A stretch of 64,000 nt of DNA from Cryobacterium inferilacus (GTDB lineage: Bacteria; Actinomycetota; Actinomycetes; Actinomycetales; Microbacteriaceae). The position numbers were made by a program, and so were the translations under genes. Shown piece by piece: positions 44,684 through 53,558 of the stretch. Position 1 is the first letter of the stretch, and each line of letters starts with the position of its first letter. The DNA lies in NCBI RefSeq assembly GCF_019599185.1, contig NZ_JAIEUL010000002.1, positions 247,195 through 311,194 of the forward strand. Direction: 5' to 3'. The notes beneath the pieces are model-generated. The model worked only from the letters and a program-made list of their open reading frames with translations. It made no database searches and had not been told where the DNA came from.

Positions 44684-44926
44684 TTACGGCTTCGTCTGGT
44701 CGCCCGGGCCAACGGGCCGTGTTGTGCCGTCAGCACTGTCGGGGCGTGCGGCGGTTCCTGCGGGGTCGGCGGGTTCGTCGATGGTGTCGCTCTTGATCTC
44801 GTTCTTGAAGATCTTCATCGACTGGCCGAGGCTGCGGGCCAGGCCGGGAAGTTTCGGCGCGCCGAACAACAGCAGGATGACGACGAGGATGATCAGGAAA
44901 TGCCATCCGGTCAGATTGCTCAACAT
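44684..44926 (-). CDS. tatA: Sec-independent translocase subunit TatA
   Basis: Pore-forming Tat subunit, 80 residues. One N-terminal membrane helix (WHFLIILVVILLLFG, about 8-22) ends in the conserved hinge FGAPKLPGLARSLGQSM, followed by an amphipathic helix and an acidic tail. The gene overlaps the upstream membrane-protein gene by 7 nt. Confidence 0.95.
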   Translation of the reverse strand: MLSNLTGWHFLIILVVILLLFGAPKLPGLARSLGQSMKIFKNEIKSDTIDEPADPAGTAARPDSADGTTRPVGPGDQTKP

Positions 44927-45264
44927 GAGGGTCGATCCTCTGGCTTGTAGGGACTGTGTTGGAGTAGTTTACCCCGGCTGATTGCGAGATCCCGCCGCAG
45001 GGCCCTGCGGTACAGCCGGGTCAGGCGGGCCTGGTCGATCGCGGCAGCCAGGGCCCGTCGGTCGGCGAAAACCGCGGGGTGGAACCTGGCCCGCGGGAGC
45101 TCACGATCGAGGTCGAGCTCGGCGAGCTGGTCGCCGAGGTCCTCGAGGGCGCCGAGGGTGCCCATCAGTTTGCGGAAGAGTCGCACGGCGAACCAGACCA
45201 GCATGGCGATCAGGCCGACGACCAGCACGGCCCAGATCACGATCCAGGACCAGAGCGGCATCAC
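44920..45264 (-). CDS. Small membrane protein in pafC-tatA gap
   Basis: A 114-residue protein I do not recognise. One N-terminal membrane helix (about 5-28) is followed by a charged, mostly helical cytoplasmic domain rich in Arg, Leu and Ala. It starts with GTG overlapping the pafC stop and overlaps tatA by 7 nt, so it is tightly coupled in the operon. The pattern (one helix plus amphipathic tail) is loosely TatB-like, but the TatA/B hinge motif is absent, so I do not call it TatB. Confidence 0.7.
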   Translation of the reverse strand: MMPLWSWIVIWAVLVVGLIAMLVWFAVRLFRKLMGTLGALEDLGDQLAELDLDRELPRARFHPAVFADRRALAAAIDQARLTRLYRRALRRDLAISRGKLLQHSPYKPEDRPSC

Positions 45265-46313
45265 GGGCGGACCTCATCCGCCGCGGCTCCGACGCTGCCG
45301 TCGTCGCGGCCGACGCTGCCGTCGTCGCGGCCGCCGCTGTCGTCGTCGTAGCGGGCGACCCCCGCGGCGGCCCAGTCCGCGACGGTCTGCCTGGCCTCGC
45401 CGGGGTCGACGACGGTCACGACCCCGGCCAGGCCGGCGACGAGGCGTTTGAGCCCGTGATAGTGCGAGACGCGCAGCTTCGCCCGCGTCAACGCGCCGTC
45501 GGCGGTCGGGGTGGGCACCGGGGCGTAGTCGGCGAGCAGGCCGAGGGCCGAGGCCGGAACCTCGATGGTCACGGTGGTGTCGTCCGCTGAGCCCACGAAG
45601 AGCGTGTCGGGCAGCAGAACGCCGTCGTCGTGGCTGTCGGCGGGGACGGCCGTTGAGCGCAGGTCGCTCATCCGGTCCAGCCGGAAGGTGCGCATCGCAC
45701 CGCGCAGATGACACCAGCCGCGCAGGTACCAGTCGTTGTCGACGGACTCGATGCGCAGCGGGTCGACCCGGCGGTGCTCGGCGCTGCCCCTGGCGGTGAG
45801 ATAACCGAACTCGACCTGGGTGCCGGCGCGCACGGCGGCCTGGATGATCGAGATGGCCTCGTCCCCGTCGGTGCGGGACACGGCCAGCTGGCTGGGCGAA
45901 CCGGTCGAGCTGCGGGTGAGCTTGGCCATCAGGGACGCGATGGCGTCGGTGTCGCCGTTCTCCGGTAGGGCGGACAGGTATTGCAGCCCGGCGATCAGGG
46001 CGGCCGCCTCCCTGGCGGAGAACCGGGGTGAGTCATCGATGGCGACCAGGTGGGTGAGCACGATGGTGTCGTTGTTCTCGAACTCGTCCCACTGGATGTC
46101 GAAGAGGTCACCGTGCAGGTACTGCCTGGTCTCCCCCGGTACCCCCGACATCGCGATCAGGTTCACCGCGTCCCTGACCCTGGCGGCGGGCACGCCGAAG
46201 TGCTCGGCGACGGTCGTGACGCTGACCCGGTCGTGATCCATCAGGTACGGCACGAGGGAGAGCAGCAGGGTGAGCTTGTCTGAGGCGCCGAACGCGGCGG
46301 GCTTGGCGGTCAT
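45261..46313 (-). CDS. pafC: WYL-domain regulator PafC
   Basis: Half of the PafBC transcription activator, which in mycobacteria controls a RecA-independent DNA damage response. The 350 residues show an N-terminal winged helix-turn-helix, a WYL domain (VEFGYLTARG, with WYLRGWCHLRGAMRTFRLDRM near 210-230) and a WCX extension. The C terminus carries a low-complexity Asp/Gly tail made by a 21-bp tandem duplication (45290-45331). ATGA overlap with pafB. Confidence 0.92.
   Translation of the reverse strand: MTAKPAAFGASDKLTLLLSLVPYLMDHDRVSVTTVAEHFGVPAARVRDAVNLIAMSGVPGETRQYLHGDLFDIQWDEFENNDTIVLTHLVAIDDSPRFSAREAAALIAGLQYLSALPENGDTDAIASLMAKLTRSSTGSPSQLAVSRTDGDEAISIIQAAVRAGTQVEFGYLTARGSAEHRRVDPLRIESVDNDWYLRGWCHLRGAMRTFRLDRMSDLRSTAVPADSHDDGVLLPDTLFVGSADDTTVTIEVPASALGLLADYAPVPTPTADGALTRAKLRVSHYHGLKRLVAGLAGVVTVVDPGEARQTVADWAAAGVARYDDDSGGRDDGSVGRDDGSVGAAADEVRP
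45290..45331. repeat. 21-bp tandem duplication in pafC
   Basis: Two exact copies of a 21-bp unit (45290-45310 and 45311-45331) encoding the repeated heptad GRDDGSV in the PafC tail. Confidence 0.85.
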
Positions 46314-47383
46314 CGGTCGGTCTCCGGGAAGGGGGCGTGGCTGTCGCGCACCAGACGCAGGCGCAGCAGGACGGCGTCGCGCAGTGCGGCGGGTGATCGC
46401 ACGAATACCTCTGGGCCGTACCCGGCCAGCTCATCGGCCAGGATGTTGAGGTCGGTGTAGTGCAGCTCCACCAGCTGGCCGTCGCCGCTGTCGCTGTCGC
46501 TGTTGCTGTCGCTGCCGCTGTCGCTGTCGCTGTTGCTGTCGACCTGCACCCCGCGCTTACCGAGCCGCACGGCGGCATCCGTGCCCTGCTCCACGATGAT
46601 CGCCGCGGTCTGCGCGTGCCACAGCGCGTCCAGCTCGGCCAGCGCTTGTTCGCCCTGCCCGTCGTCGGCGCGGTGGCCGCCAGTGCCGGGAAGAGCGACG
46701 ACGGCGCCGATGATGCGGGACAGCAGGAACGTGCGGGTGGCTGCGGCATCCTGGTCGGTGCCGTAGAGGTGCCAGCGGCCCTCGTGCAGCACCACGGCCT
46801 GAGGTGACACCACACGGCGGCGCGGTGCGCTCTCGCCGGGTTTGAGGTAGAGGAACGCCACCACCTGGCCGCGGTCCATGGCCTTGCTCAGAGGTTCGAA
46901 GGAGGCCTCCCGCGCCCGCAGGAATGGTGCGTACCCCACGACCGGGTCGGTGGAATCGATACCGAGGGAATTCAGTTTGGTCAGCGCCCGACGGGACTCC
47001 GCGGACAGCGAACCCTCCCGCCAGACCGTGGCAGCCAGCTTGAGCAACATGATCTCGTCGGCGGAGAAGGTGATGTCGGCGGGCAGGTCGTAGAGGCCCT
47101 TGGGGATGCGGTAGCGCAGGTGGTGGTTACTGCCGGGGTCGTCGGGAGACTCGATGGTTTCCAGCGGGATGCCCAGCTCGCGGATGTCGTCCTTGTCGCG
47201 TTCGAACTGACGCTCGAGGCTGGAGTTGTCCTTACCGACCTGGAAGCGCTGACGATACCCCTGAACGGTCGAGAGGATCTCGTTCTTGGTCAGGCCGATC
47301 TGAGTCGCGATCAGCGCGAGGACCAGGCTGAAGAGGCGTTCCTCGACGGTGACGGGATGCTGGTGTTCTGTGGTGGGCGACAC
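46310..47383 (-). CDS. pafB: WYL-domain regulator PafB with Ser-Asp insert
   Basis: Partner of PafC in the DNA-damage-responsive activator, 357 residues from the GTG at 47383. N-terminal wHTH (EERLFSLVLALIATQIGLTKNEIL), central WYL domain (GQVVAFLYLKPGE; GRWHLYGTDQDAAATRTFLLSRI) and WCX region. Between the WYL and the C-terminal domain is a Ser/Asp/Asn/Gly insert made by a 30-bp tandem duplication (46485-46544). TAGGAT sits 7 nt before the GTG and no ribosome site is seen, so this operon head is probably leaderless. First gene of pafB-pafC-tatA-tatC-helY-lnt. Confidence 0.92.
   Translation of the reverse strand: MSPTTEHQHPVTVEERLFSLVLALIATQIGLTKNEILSTVQGYRQRFQVGKDNSSLERQFERDKDDIRELGIPLETIESPDDPGSNHHLRYRIPKGLYDLPADITFSADEIMLLKLAATVWREGSLSAESRRALTKLNSLGIDSTDPVVGYAPFLRAREASFEPLSKAMDRGQVVAFLYLKPGESAPRRRVVSPQAVVLHEGRWHLYGTDQDAAATRTFLLSRIIGAVVALPGTGGHRADDGQGEQALAELDALWHAQTAAIIVEQGTDAAVRLGKRGVQVDSNSDSDSGSDSNSDSDSGDGQLVELHYTDLNILADELAGYGPEVFVRSPAALRDAVLLRLRLVRDSHAPFPETDR
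46485..46544. repeat. 30-bp tandem duplication in pafB
   Basis: Two 30-bp units (46485-46514 and 46515-46544, 28 of 30 identical), themselves built of GCTGTC-like hexamers, encoding the ten-residue repeat DSNSDSDSG(S/D). Confidence 0.85.
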
Positions 47384-47463
47384 GTACGCGATCCTATCTG
47401 GGCTGGGCGCTGACCGGCCCATCCGGATCGCGCCTGAGGGCGCGATGGATGGGCCGGGACGGT

Positions 47464-48426
47464 CTAGTCGACGCCGAGGATGTCGACGACGAAGACCAGG
47501 GTGGAACCGGCCGGGATGGATTCCGACGCCTCGTCGCCGTAGGCGAGTTCCGGCGGGATCACGGCGACGATCTGCGAACCGACGGTCTGGCCGATGAGGG
47601 CCTGCGCGAACCCGGGGATGAGCCCGCCCTCGGTGGTGGACCCGTCTGCGGCGCGCAACGCCGCCGGCTGGCCGGCTTCCCAGCTCGAGTCGAAGACGGT
47701 CTTCTCGTCCCAGAGCACTCCGGTGTAGTGCACGGTGACGGTGGACCCGTCCGTGACCTCTTCGCCATCACCCTTCTTCAGGACGCCGACCTCGAGCTCG
47801 GTGGGCGGCGCGGCCGACGGCACGGTGATACCGGGGGTGCCGTCTTCGGCGAGGACCACGGCGGGCAGCCCGGCGACAGGCAGCTGGGGCGCGCCGTCTG
47901 CGCGGGTGAGGTAGCTCTTGACGACGTCGAGCACGAAGACCAGGGAGTCGTTTTCACCCACGCCGATATCAGCGTTGCCGGCCTCACCGAAGCCGTCCGC
48001 GGCGGAGGTGACCACGGCGATCCTGGAGCCGACCTGGGCGCAGCGCAGGCCGTCGCCGAGGCCGGCGAGCAGCTGGTCGTTCAGCACGAAGGTGGCCCTG
48101 GTCTCGCCGTCGTAGGAGCTTTCCTCGATGACGGCGCCCGTGGTGGCGTTGTAGACGCTGAGGTCGACCTGCACCTGCTGGCCGTCGACGAGACCGGGGC
48201 CCGTGCCGTCGATGATCCCGCTGCGCTGGGTGGTGTCCGTCTTCAACGGGGTGGGGAAGTCGACGGTGGGGGCCGAGCCGAAGTCGCCCGTCACCGACAC
48301 CAGCTCGGACGCGTCGCCCGATGCCACCGGCGGCGTGCAGTCGGCCGATTCGGCGCCGGGGCTGCAGGCGGTCAGGGTCACGAGCACCAGTCCGGCGGTT
48401 GCGATGAGTGCGGGAACTTTACGCAC
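47464..48426 (-). CDS. FKBP-type peptidyl-prolyl isomerase lipoprotein
   Basis: Extracytoplasmic folding factor of 320 residues. A lipoprotein signal ends in TLTAC (Cys21). Two FKBP-like modules follow: a degenerate first one (about 75-170) and a canonical second one (about 215-320) with VTVHYTGVLWDEKTVFDSS, GLIPGFAQALIGQTVGSQIVAVIPPELAYG and FVVDILGV. In related actinobacteria an FKBP gene commonly stands between pafA and pafB; here it borders trmI directly. GTG start with GAGGA upstream. Confidence 0.9.
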   Translation of the reverse strand: MRKVPALIATAGLVLVTLTACSPGAESADCTPPVASGDASELVSVTGDFGSAPTVDFPTPLKTDTTQRSGIIDGTGPGLVDGQQVQVDLSVYNATTGAVIEESSYDGETRATFVLNDQLLAGLGDGLRCAQVGSRIAVVTSAADGFGEAGNADIGVGENDSLVFVLDVVKSYLTRADGAPQLPVAGLPAVVLAEDGTPGITVPSAAPPTELEVGVLKKGDGEEVTDGSTVTVHYTGVLWDEKTVFDSSWEAGQPAALRAADGSTTEGGLIPGFAQALIGQTVGSQIVAVIPPELAYGDEASESIPAGSTLVFVVDILGVD

Positions 48427-48535
48427 GAGTCCTCATTTCGATACAGGGAAGCACCAGCGTGATGCTGGCAGGGTGAGTTTGCGGGGAGAGTGCCGGCGCG
48501 AACGACCTGGTGCGGGCCGCGGGCCGGAACCCATC

Positions 48536-49537
48536 CTAACCGGCGTCGAGGTCGCGAGCCTTGGAGAGCGCCGCGCCGGTCTCGGCCGTGCGGTTGCGCT
48601 TGCGCATCACCTTGGCGCTGACGGAGCGTTCGCCCAGGGCGCCCGGCGTCCACAGTTCCACGTCGGCGTCGCTGAAGTCGGTCTTCGACGGGCGACGCTT
48701 GAGCTCGGGCAGGACGGTGTCCGGAGCGAGGCGGCGTGCGGTGATCAGGAAACCGGTGTGACCGATCATGCGGTGATCTGGTCGCACGGCGAGACCCTCG
48801 ACGTGCCATCCGCGCACCATGGTCTCGTGCGAGTCGGGGTTGGTGTAGTGGCCGGTGGCGCGGATGGCCTCGGCGACGCGGGACAGTTGGGTCACCGTGG
48901 CCACGTAGCAGAGCAGCACTCCCCCGGGCTTGAGGGCGGCGGAGACGACGTCGATGCACTCCCACGGGGCGAGCATGTCCAGGACAACCCGGTCGACGGA
49001 CTGGTCCGGCATGGTCTCCGGCAGTGTGTCGGCGAGGTCACCGAGGGTGATCGACCAGTTCTGCGGGTCGTGGCCGAGGAAGGTTGCGACGTTGGCGCGG
49101 GCGACATCGGAGAATTCCTCCCGGCGTTCGAACGACGCCAGGGTGCCGGCCGGGCCGATGGCGCGGAGCAGCCAGAGCGACAGGGCGCCGGAACCGACCC
49201 CGGCCTCCACCACAGTGGCGCCGGGAAAGATGTCCGCCTGGGCCAGGATCTGTGCGGCGTCCTTGGGGTAGATGATCGCCGCGCCGCGGGGCATGCTCAT
49301 CACGAAGTCGATCAGCAACGGGCGCAGGGCGAGGTGCTCGACACCGACGTTGTTGGTGACCACGGATGCGTCCGGACGGCCGATGATGTCGTCGTGCTCG
49401 AGGATGCCCCTGTGGGTGTGGAAGGTCTTGCCCGGCTCGAGGGTGATGGTGTTCAGCTTGCCCTTGGGGCCGGTCAGCTGCACTCTGTCGCCGGCGCGGA
49501 AGGGACCGCTGTTCTGGATGACCTGGTTGTCGCTCAT
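48536..49537 (-). CDS. trmI: tRNA (adenine-58-N1)-methyltransferase
   Basis: SAM-dependent enzyme that makes m1A58 in the T-loop of tRNA. The 333 residues contain an N-terminal beta domain, the SAM motif VVEAGVGSGALSLWLLRA, the FERREEF acidic strand and DRVVLDMLAPWE, as in mycobacterial TrmI. Its C-terminal ~50 residues are charged and less conserved. It overlaps the HAD gene by ATGA. In relatives trmI lies beside the proteasome genes; here those are absent. Confidence 0.92.
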   Translation of the reverse strand: MSDNQVIQNSGPFRAGDRVQLTGPKGKLNTITLEPGKTFHTHRGILEHDDIIGRPDASVVTNNVGVEHLALRPLLIDFVMSMPRGAAIIYPKDAAQILAQADIFPGATVVEAGVGSGALSLWLLRAIGPAGTLASFERREEFSDVARANVATFLGHDPQNWSITLGDLADTLPETMPDQSVDRVVLDMLAPWECIDVVSAALKPGGVLLCYVATVTQLSRVAEAIRATGHYTNPDSHETMVRGWHVEGLAVRPDHRMIGHTGFLITARRLAPDTVLPELKRRPSKTDFSDADVELWTPGALGERSVSAKVMRKRNRTAETGAALSKARDLDAG

Positions 49538-50283
49538 GCGCGGGTTGTGTCCTTGGGTGTGGTGGGGCGGTCCTCGGTGAGGCCGAGGGAAGACGGATGG
49601 TGGGGCCTGCGGGAGCCGTACAGCTCGGTCAGCGAGGCCAGTGTGCTGCCGGTGAGGGAATCCAGGAGGGTGTAGTGCTCACTGGGCAGGATCTCGACCA
49701 TGTGCGGCACTGCAACGGTGACGGCGCCGGAGGCGACCGCCGCGGCGACGCCGGGCAGGGAGTCCTCGATCGCGATGCAGTGCACGGGGTCGACACCGAG
49801 CTCGTCCGCCGCCGTGAGGTAGGCCTCCGGGTGCGGTTTGCTCTGCTGCACCCTGTCGCCGGTGACGATGGTGGTGAACGCGTCGAAGCCGACGATGCCG
49901 CTGATCTGGTGGGCCATCCGTCGCTCGGACATGGTGACCAGAGCCATCGGCATGCCCGCCGTGTGCAGCTCGGTGAGCAACTCGAGGGCGCCGGGCCGCC
50001 ACGGAACCCCGGCGGAGGCCAGCTGTTCCTGCACCCGGGTGGTGAGGTGATCGACGATGGCCTCCGCGGCGAGGTTCACCCCGCGGTTCTGCAGGATGGC
50101 CGCGGAGCCGAGCAGGCCGGAGCCGACGAGGAGCATAGCGTCGGCGTGGGTCCAGACCCCGCCGAAGGACTCCACAAGCTCGTGTTCGGCGCGCATCCAG
50201 TACGGTTCGGTGTCGACCAGGGTGCCGTCCATGTCCCAGAGGACGGCGGCGGGCGGGGACGAGAGTGCGGGGATCAGAGTCAC
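49534..50283 (-). CDS. HAD family phosphatase (beta-phosphoglucomutase-like)
   Basis: HAD hydrolase of 249 residues with DMDGTLVDTEPYW (motif I), VTMS (motif II), KPHPEAY (motif III Lys) and IEDSLPGVAAAVASG (motif IV). The cap domain is of the small helical beta-PGM/phosphatase type; the substrate is not known. The GTG at 50283 is chosen over the ATG at 50352 because TAAACT lies 8 nt upstream and the extra residues are not family-like. It is upstream of, and coupled to, trmI and divergent from the PAC2 gene. Confidence 0.82.
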   Translation of the reverse strand: MTLIPALSSPPAAVLWDMDGTLVDTEPYWMRAEHELVESFGGVWTHADAMLLVGSGLLGSAAILQNRGVNLAAEAIVDHLTTRVQEQLASAGVPWRPGALELLTELHTAGMPMALVTMSERRMAHQISGIVGFDAFTTIVTGDRVQQSKPHPEAYLTAADELGVDPVHCIAIEDSLPGVAAAVASGAVTVAVPHMVEILPSEHYTLLDSLTGSTLASLTELYGSRRPHHPSSLGLTEDRPTTPKDTTRA

Positions 50284-50366
50284 GGGGTTCAAGTTTAGGG
50301 GGCACGGCCTATCCTTGAAGGAGGCCGCCCAGTCGCGGCGGCCGGAATACACGAGGTTGTACGCAC

Positions 50367-51311
50367 GTGACAGACGGTAATGGGTTTCTCAGCGGTCGGC
50401 TCCTGGTGGTCGCCTTCGAAGGCTGGAACGACGCGGGGGAAGCCGCCACGGGTGCCGTGAAGACACTGAAAGACCTCCTCGACGTGGACGAGGTCAAGCG
50501 CATCGACCCCGAGCTGTATTTTGACTACCAGTTCAACCGGCCCACGGTGTCCACCGACGAGGACGGTCGGCGGGTCATCGAGTGGCCGAGCGCGGTGATG
50601 TACGGTCCGACCGTTCCCGGCGCCAGCGGGGTGCCGTTGGCCGAGGATGCGCAGCTGCGGGTCAGCGGCGCCAACGCGGGCAACATCTACCTGTTGCTCG
50701 GCACCGAGCCGTCCCGTAGTTGGAAGAGCTTCACGGCCGAGATCCTCGATTCGGTCCTCGCGGCCGATGTGAGCGGGATCGTGTTCCTCGGCGCGATGCT
50801 CGCTGATGTGCCCCACACCCGGCCGATCTCGATCTTCGTCTCCAGCGACAACCCCGAGGTGCGCGCGGAATTGCAGGTCGAGCGCAGCACCTACGAGGGC
50901 CCGGTCGGGATCCTCAGCGTGCTCGCCGCCGCGGCGGAGACCGTGGGTGTCCCGAGCCTGTCGATTTGGGCATCCGTGCCGCACTACGTGCACAACGCGC
51001 CGTCGCCCAAGGCCATGCTCGCGCTGATCGACAAGCTCGAGGAGATCATCGACGTCGTGATCCCGCGCGGCGACCTGGTCACGGACGCGTCGGAGTGGGA
51101 GACCGGGATCGACGCCCTCGCCGCGGAGGACGAGGAGATGGCCGCGTACATCGGACAACTCGAACAGGCCAGGGACACCGTCGACTCGCCAGAGGCGAGC
51201 GGTGAAGCCATCGCCCAGGAATTCGAGAAGTACCTGCGCAAGCGCGGCGACGGTCAGGGCGGCTGGGCCGATGGCCGTCCCGGCGCCGGCCCTGAGCCCC
51301 GCCAGCCCTGA
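50367..51311 (+). CDS. PAC2 family protein (copy 2)
   Basis: PAC2-family protein of 314 residues, the common actinobacterial form found near the proteasome locus. It has LLVVAFEGWNDAGEAATGAV (about 10-29), VPHTRPISIFVSS (about 148-160), VPSLSIWASVPHYVH and a C-terminal coiled, acidic region ending in EKYLRKRGDG. GTG start. A second, more distant copy is at 4075. Function unknown; it remains here although no proteasome gene is in the window. Confidence 0.88.
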   Translation: MTDGNGFLSGRLLVVAFEGWNDAGEAATGAVKTLKDLLDVDEVKRIDPELYFDYQFNRPTVSTDEDGRRVIEWPSAVMYGPTVPGASGVPLAEDAQLRVSGANAGNIYLLLGTEPSRSWKSFTAEILDSVLAADVSGIVFLGAMLADVPHTRPISIFVSSDNPEVRAELQVERSTYEGPVGILSVLAAAAETVGVPSLSIWASVPHYVHNAPSPKAMLALIDKLEEIIDVVIPRGDLVTDASEWETGIDALAAEDEEMAAYIGQLEQARDTVDSPEASGEAIAQEFEKYLRKRGDGQGGWADGRPGAGPEPRQP

Positions 51312-51356
51312 TCGGGCTGCCGTCCGCGGGCGGGGCGCTCCGGCCAGCGGTGACGG

Positions 51357-52640
51357 TTAGAGCTTGACGCCCAGCAGGGCGTCGATGGCCCGCCCCAGCA
51401 GAGCCGGGTCGTCCACTCCGGCCGACACCGCGGCATCCACAGCGGCCAGGGCGCCGCGGGTGTCGAGGTCGTTGACCAGGGCGGCCCGCATCCGCTCGAT
51501 GACGTCGTCGCTGCGCTCGGCGGCTCGCTCGGCTGCGATCGGCGCGGGCACGGCGATCGGGCCGAATGCGAGCGACCACGCGGCCAGGCGCGATTCGGCC
51601 TCGTCCAGCTGGCCCGCGGTCCATTCCCAGTCGGTGCGGTAGTGCTGATTGAGCAGGGCCAGACGGATGGCCCTGGGGTCGCTGCCGCCGGCGCGGAGTC
51701 GTGAGACCAGAACGAGGTTGCCGAGCGACTTGCTCATCTTCTCGCCCTGGTACGCCACCATGCCGGTGTGGCTGTAGACCTGCGCGAGCGGATGCCCACT
51801 CAACGCGGCCGCATGACCGGCGCTCATGTCGTGGTGCGGGAAGATCAGGTCGCTACCGCCACCCTGCACCGTGAAGTCGGTGCCGAGCTCGGCCAGCGCG
51901 ATGACGGAACATTCGATGTGCCAGCCGGGCCGACCGGCGCCGACCGGTGAGTCCCAGGACGGCTCGCCTGCACGTGCAGCGCGCCAGAGCAGCGGGTCGA
52001 GCCGGTCGCGTTTCCCGGCCCGGTCGGGGTCTCCCCCACGCTCGGCGAACAGCGTGAGCATGGTCTGGGCGTCCAGGTTGCTCTCGTCGCCGAGAGCCCA
52101 CGGCGCGGCGCGCTCGGCCGCCCGGATGTCGAAGTAGAGGTCGGCGCCAGGACCGTCCGCGGTGGCCAGGGCCTCCGGGGTGGGAACCCGGTAGGCCAGG
52201 GCTGCCTCGCGCAGGGTGTGCACGGCGGCGGAGATGTCATCGATCACGTCGGTCACCGCCACGAAATCGTCCGGCGGGATGATGCCGAGGGACTCCATGT
52301 CGGCCCGGAACAGGTCGGTCTGTTCCTCGGCCAGGTCGCGCCAGTCGACGCCGGTCGCCGTGGCGCGCTCCAACAGAGGATCGTCGACGTCGGTCACGTT
52401 CTGGGCGTAGTGCACCCGGTAACCGCCGTCGCGCCACACCCGCTGCAGGGTGTCGAAGGCGAGATAGGTCGCCGCGTGGCCCAGGTGCGTGGCATCGTAC
52501 GGCGTGATGCCGCAGACGTACAGGCGGGCCACATCCGTCGGTCGGGCTTCGACGATCGACCCCGTCGCCGTGTCGTGCAGGCGGGGGGCGTCTGAGCGCC
52601 CCGGGATCGACGGGATATCGGGGTGTGACCAGGCGCGCAT
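51357..52640 (-). CDS. mshC: Mycothiol cysteine ligase MshC
   Basis: ATP-dependent ligase joining cysteine to 1-D-myo-inosityl-2-amino-2-deoxy-glucopyranoside in mycothiol synthesis. It is related to cysteinyl-tRNA synthetase: LYVCGITPYDATHLGHA (about 41-57) with the zinc Cys and HxGH motif, and GEKMSKSLGN as the KMSKS loop. 427 residues, normal length. It follows uppP by 13 nt on the same strand. Its presence shows the organism makes mycothiol, an actinobacterial trait. Confidence 0.95.
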   Translation of the reverse strand: MRAWSHPDIPSIPGRSDAPRLHDTATGSIVEARPTDVARLYVCGITPYDATHLGHAATYLAFDTLQRVWRDGGYRVHYAQNVTDVDDPLLERATATGVDWRDLAEEQTDLFRADMESLGIIPPDDFVAVTDVIDDISAAVHTLREAALAYRVPTPEALATADGPGADLYFDIRAAERAAPWALGDESNLDAQTMLTLFAERGGDPDRAGKRDRLDPLLWRAARAGEPSWDSPVGAGRPGWHIECSVIALAELGTDFTVQGGGSDLIFPHHDMSAGHAAALSGHPLAQVYSHTGMVAYQGEKMSKSLGNLVLVSRLRAGGSDPRAIRLALLNQHYRTDWEWTAGQLDEAESRLAAWSLAFGPIAVPAPIAAERAAERSDDVIERMRAALVNDLDTRGALAAVDAAVSAGVDDPALLGRAIDALLGVKL

Positions 52641-52653
52641 GATCCCAGCCTAA

Positions 52654-53508
52654 CTACGCGGTGATGGTGTTGGTGCCGAGCAGGATCATCACGACGATGC
52701 CCAGCGCGATGCGGTAGACCACGAACGGCAGGAAGCTGCGCTTGGAGATGTACCGCATGAAGAATCCGATGACCACCAGTGCGACGACGAAGGCGACGAT
52801 CGTGGCCACGATGGTCTCGAAGGGACCGAAGACCTCGGGGATGCAGTTCGCGGCGGCAGCCGCGCAGGGCTCGGAGAACGACTTGTAGACCTGGTAGAAG
52901 CCGCTGCCGAAGACCGCGGGGATGGCCAGCAGGAAGGCGTACCGCGCCGCGGCCGCCCGCTCGTACCCGAGGAAGAGGCCGGCGGTGATGGTGCCGCCGG
53001 AGCGGGAGACCCCGGGGATCAGGGCCAGGGCCTGGGCGAATCCGAAGACAACGCCGTGCTTGACGGTGATGTCGCCGAGGCGTCGGCGCTTGGCTCCGAC
53101 ATGATCGGCGATGCCGAGCAGCACACCGAAGGCGATGAGCATGAACGCGGTCACCCAGAGGTTGCGCAGGCTGGTTTCGATCTGGTCCTGGAAGAGCAGG
53201 CCGAGCACCACGATCGGCAGGGTGCCCAGGATGATGAGCCACCCCATCCTGGCGTCCTCGTCACCCCGCGGGACCTTGCCGACCAGGGACTTGGCCCATT
53301 GGCCGATGATGCGCACGATGTCGCGCCAGAAGAAGATCACCACAGCGGCCTCTGTGCCGATCTGGGTGATGGCGGTGAAGCGGGCGCCCGGGTCTTCCCC
53401 GGTGCCGAGGAATTGCCCGACGATGCTGATGTGGGCGCTGGAGGAGACCGGAAGGAATTCGGTCAGTCCCTGGACCAGGCCCAGGATGACCGCGTTGAGG
53501 AAGTCCAC
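52654..53508 (-). CDS. uppP: Undecaprenyl-diphosphatase UppP/BacA
   Basis: Membrane phosphatase that recycles the undecaprenyl-PP lipid carrier of cell-wall synthesis. The 284-residue protein has about eight helices and both motifs: [14 protein letters not shown] (about 15-28) and [10 protein letters not shown] with the catalytic Glu/Ser/Arg residues. GTG start. mshC follows closely, a common pairing in actinobacteria. Confidence 0.96.
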   Translation of the reverse strand: MDFLNAVILGLVQGLTEFLPVSSSAHISIVGQFLGTGEDPGARFTAITQIGTEAAVVIFFWRDIVRIIGQWAKSLVGKVPRGDEDARMGWLIILGTLPIVVLGLLFQDQIETSLRNLWVTAFMLIAFGVLLGIADHVGAKRRRLGDITVKHGVVFGFAQALALIPGVSRSGGTITAGLFLGYERAAAARYAFLLAIPAVFGSGFYQVYKSFSEPCAAAAANCIPEVFGPFETIVATIVAFVVALVVIGFFMRYISKRSFLPFVVYRIALGIVVMILLGTNTITA

Positions 53509-53558
53509 GTGTACTCGTTTCGCTTGTGCTGTGTGCTGGCCGGTAGCGCGACAGTGAG

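Noticed and set aside
44920..45264. TatB identity for the small membrane protein before tatA
   Set aside because: One helix plus a charged tail is suggestive, but the conserved Gly-Pro hinge motif of TatA/TatB is absent.
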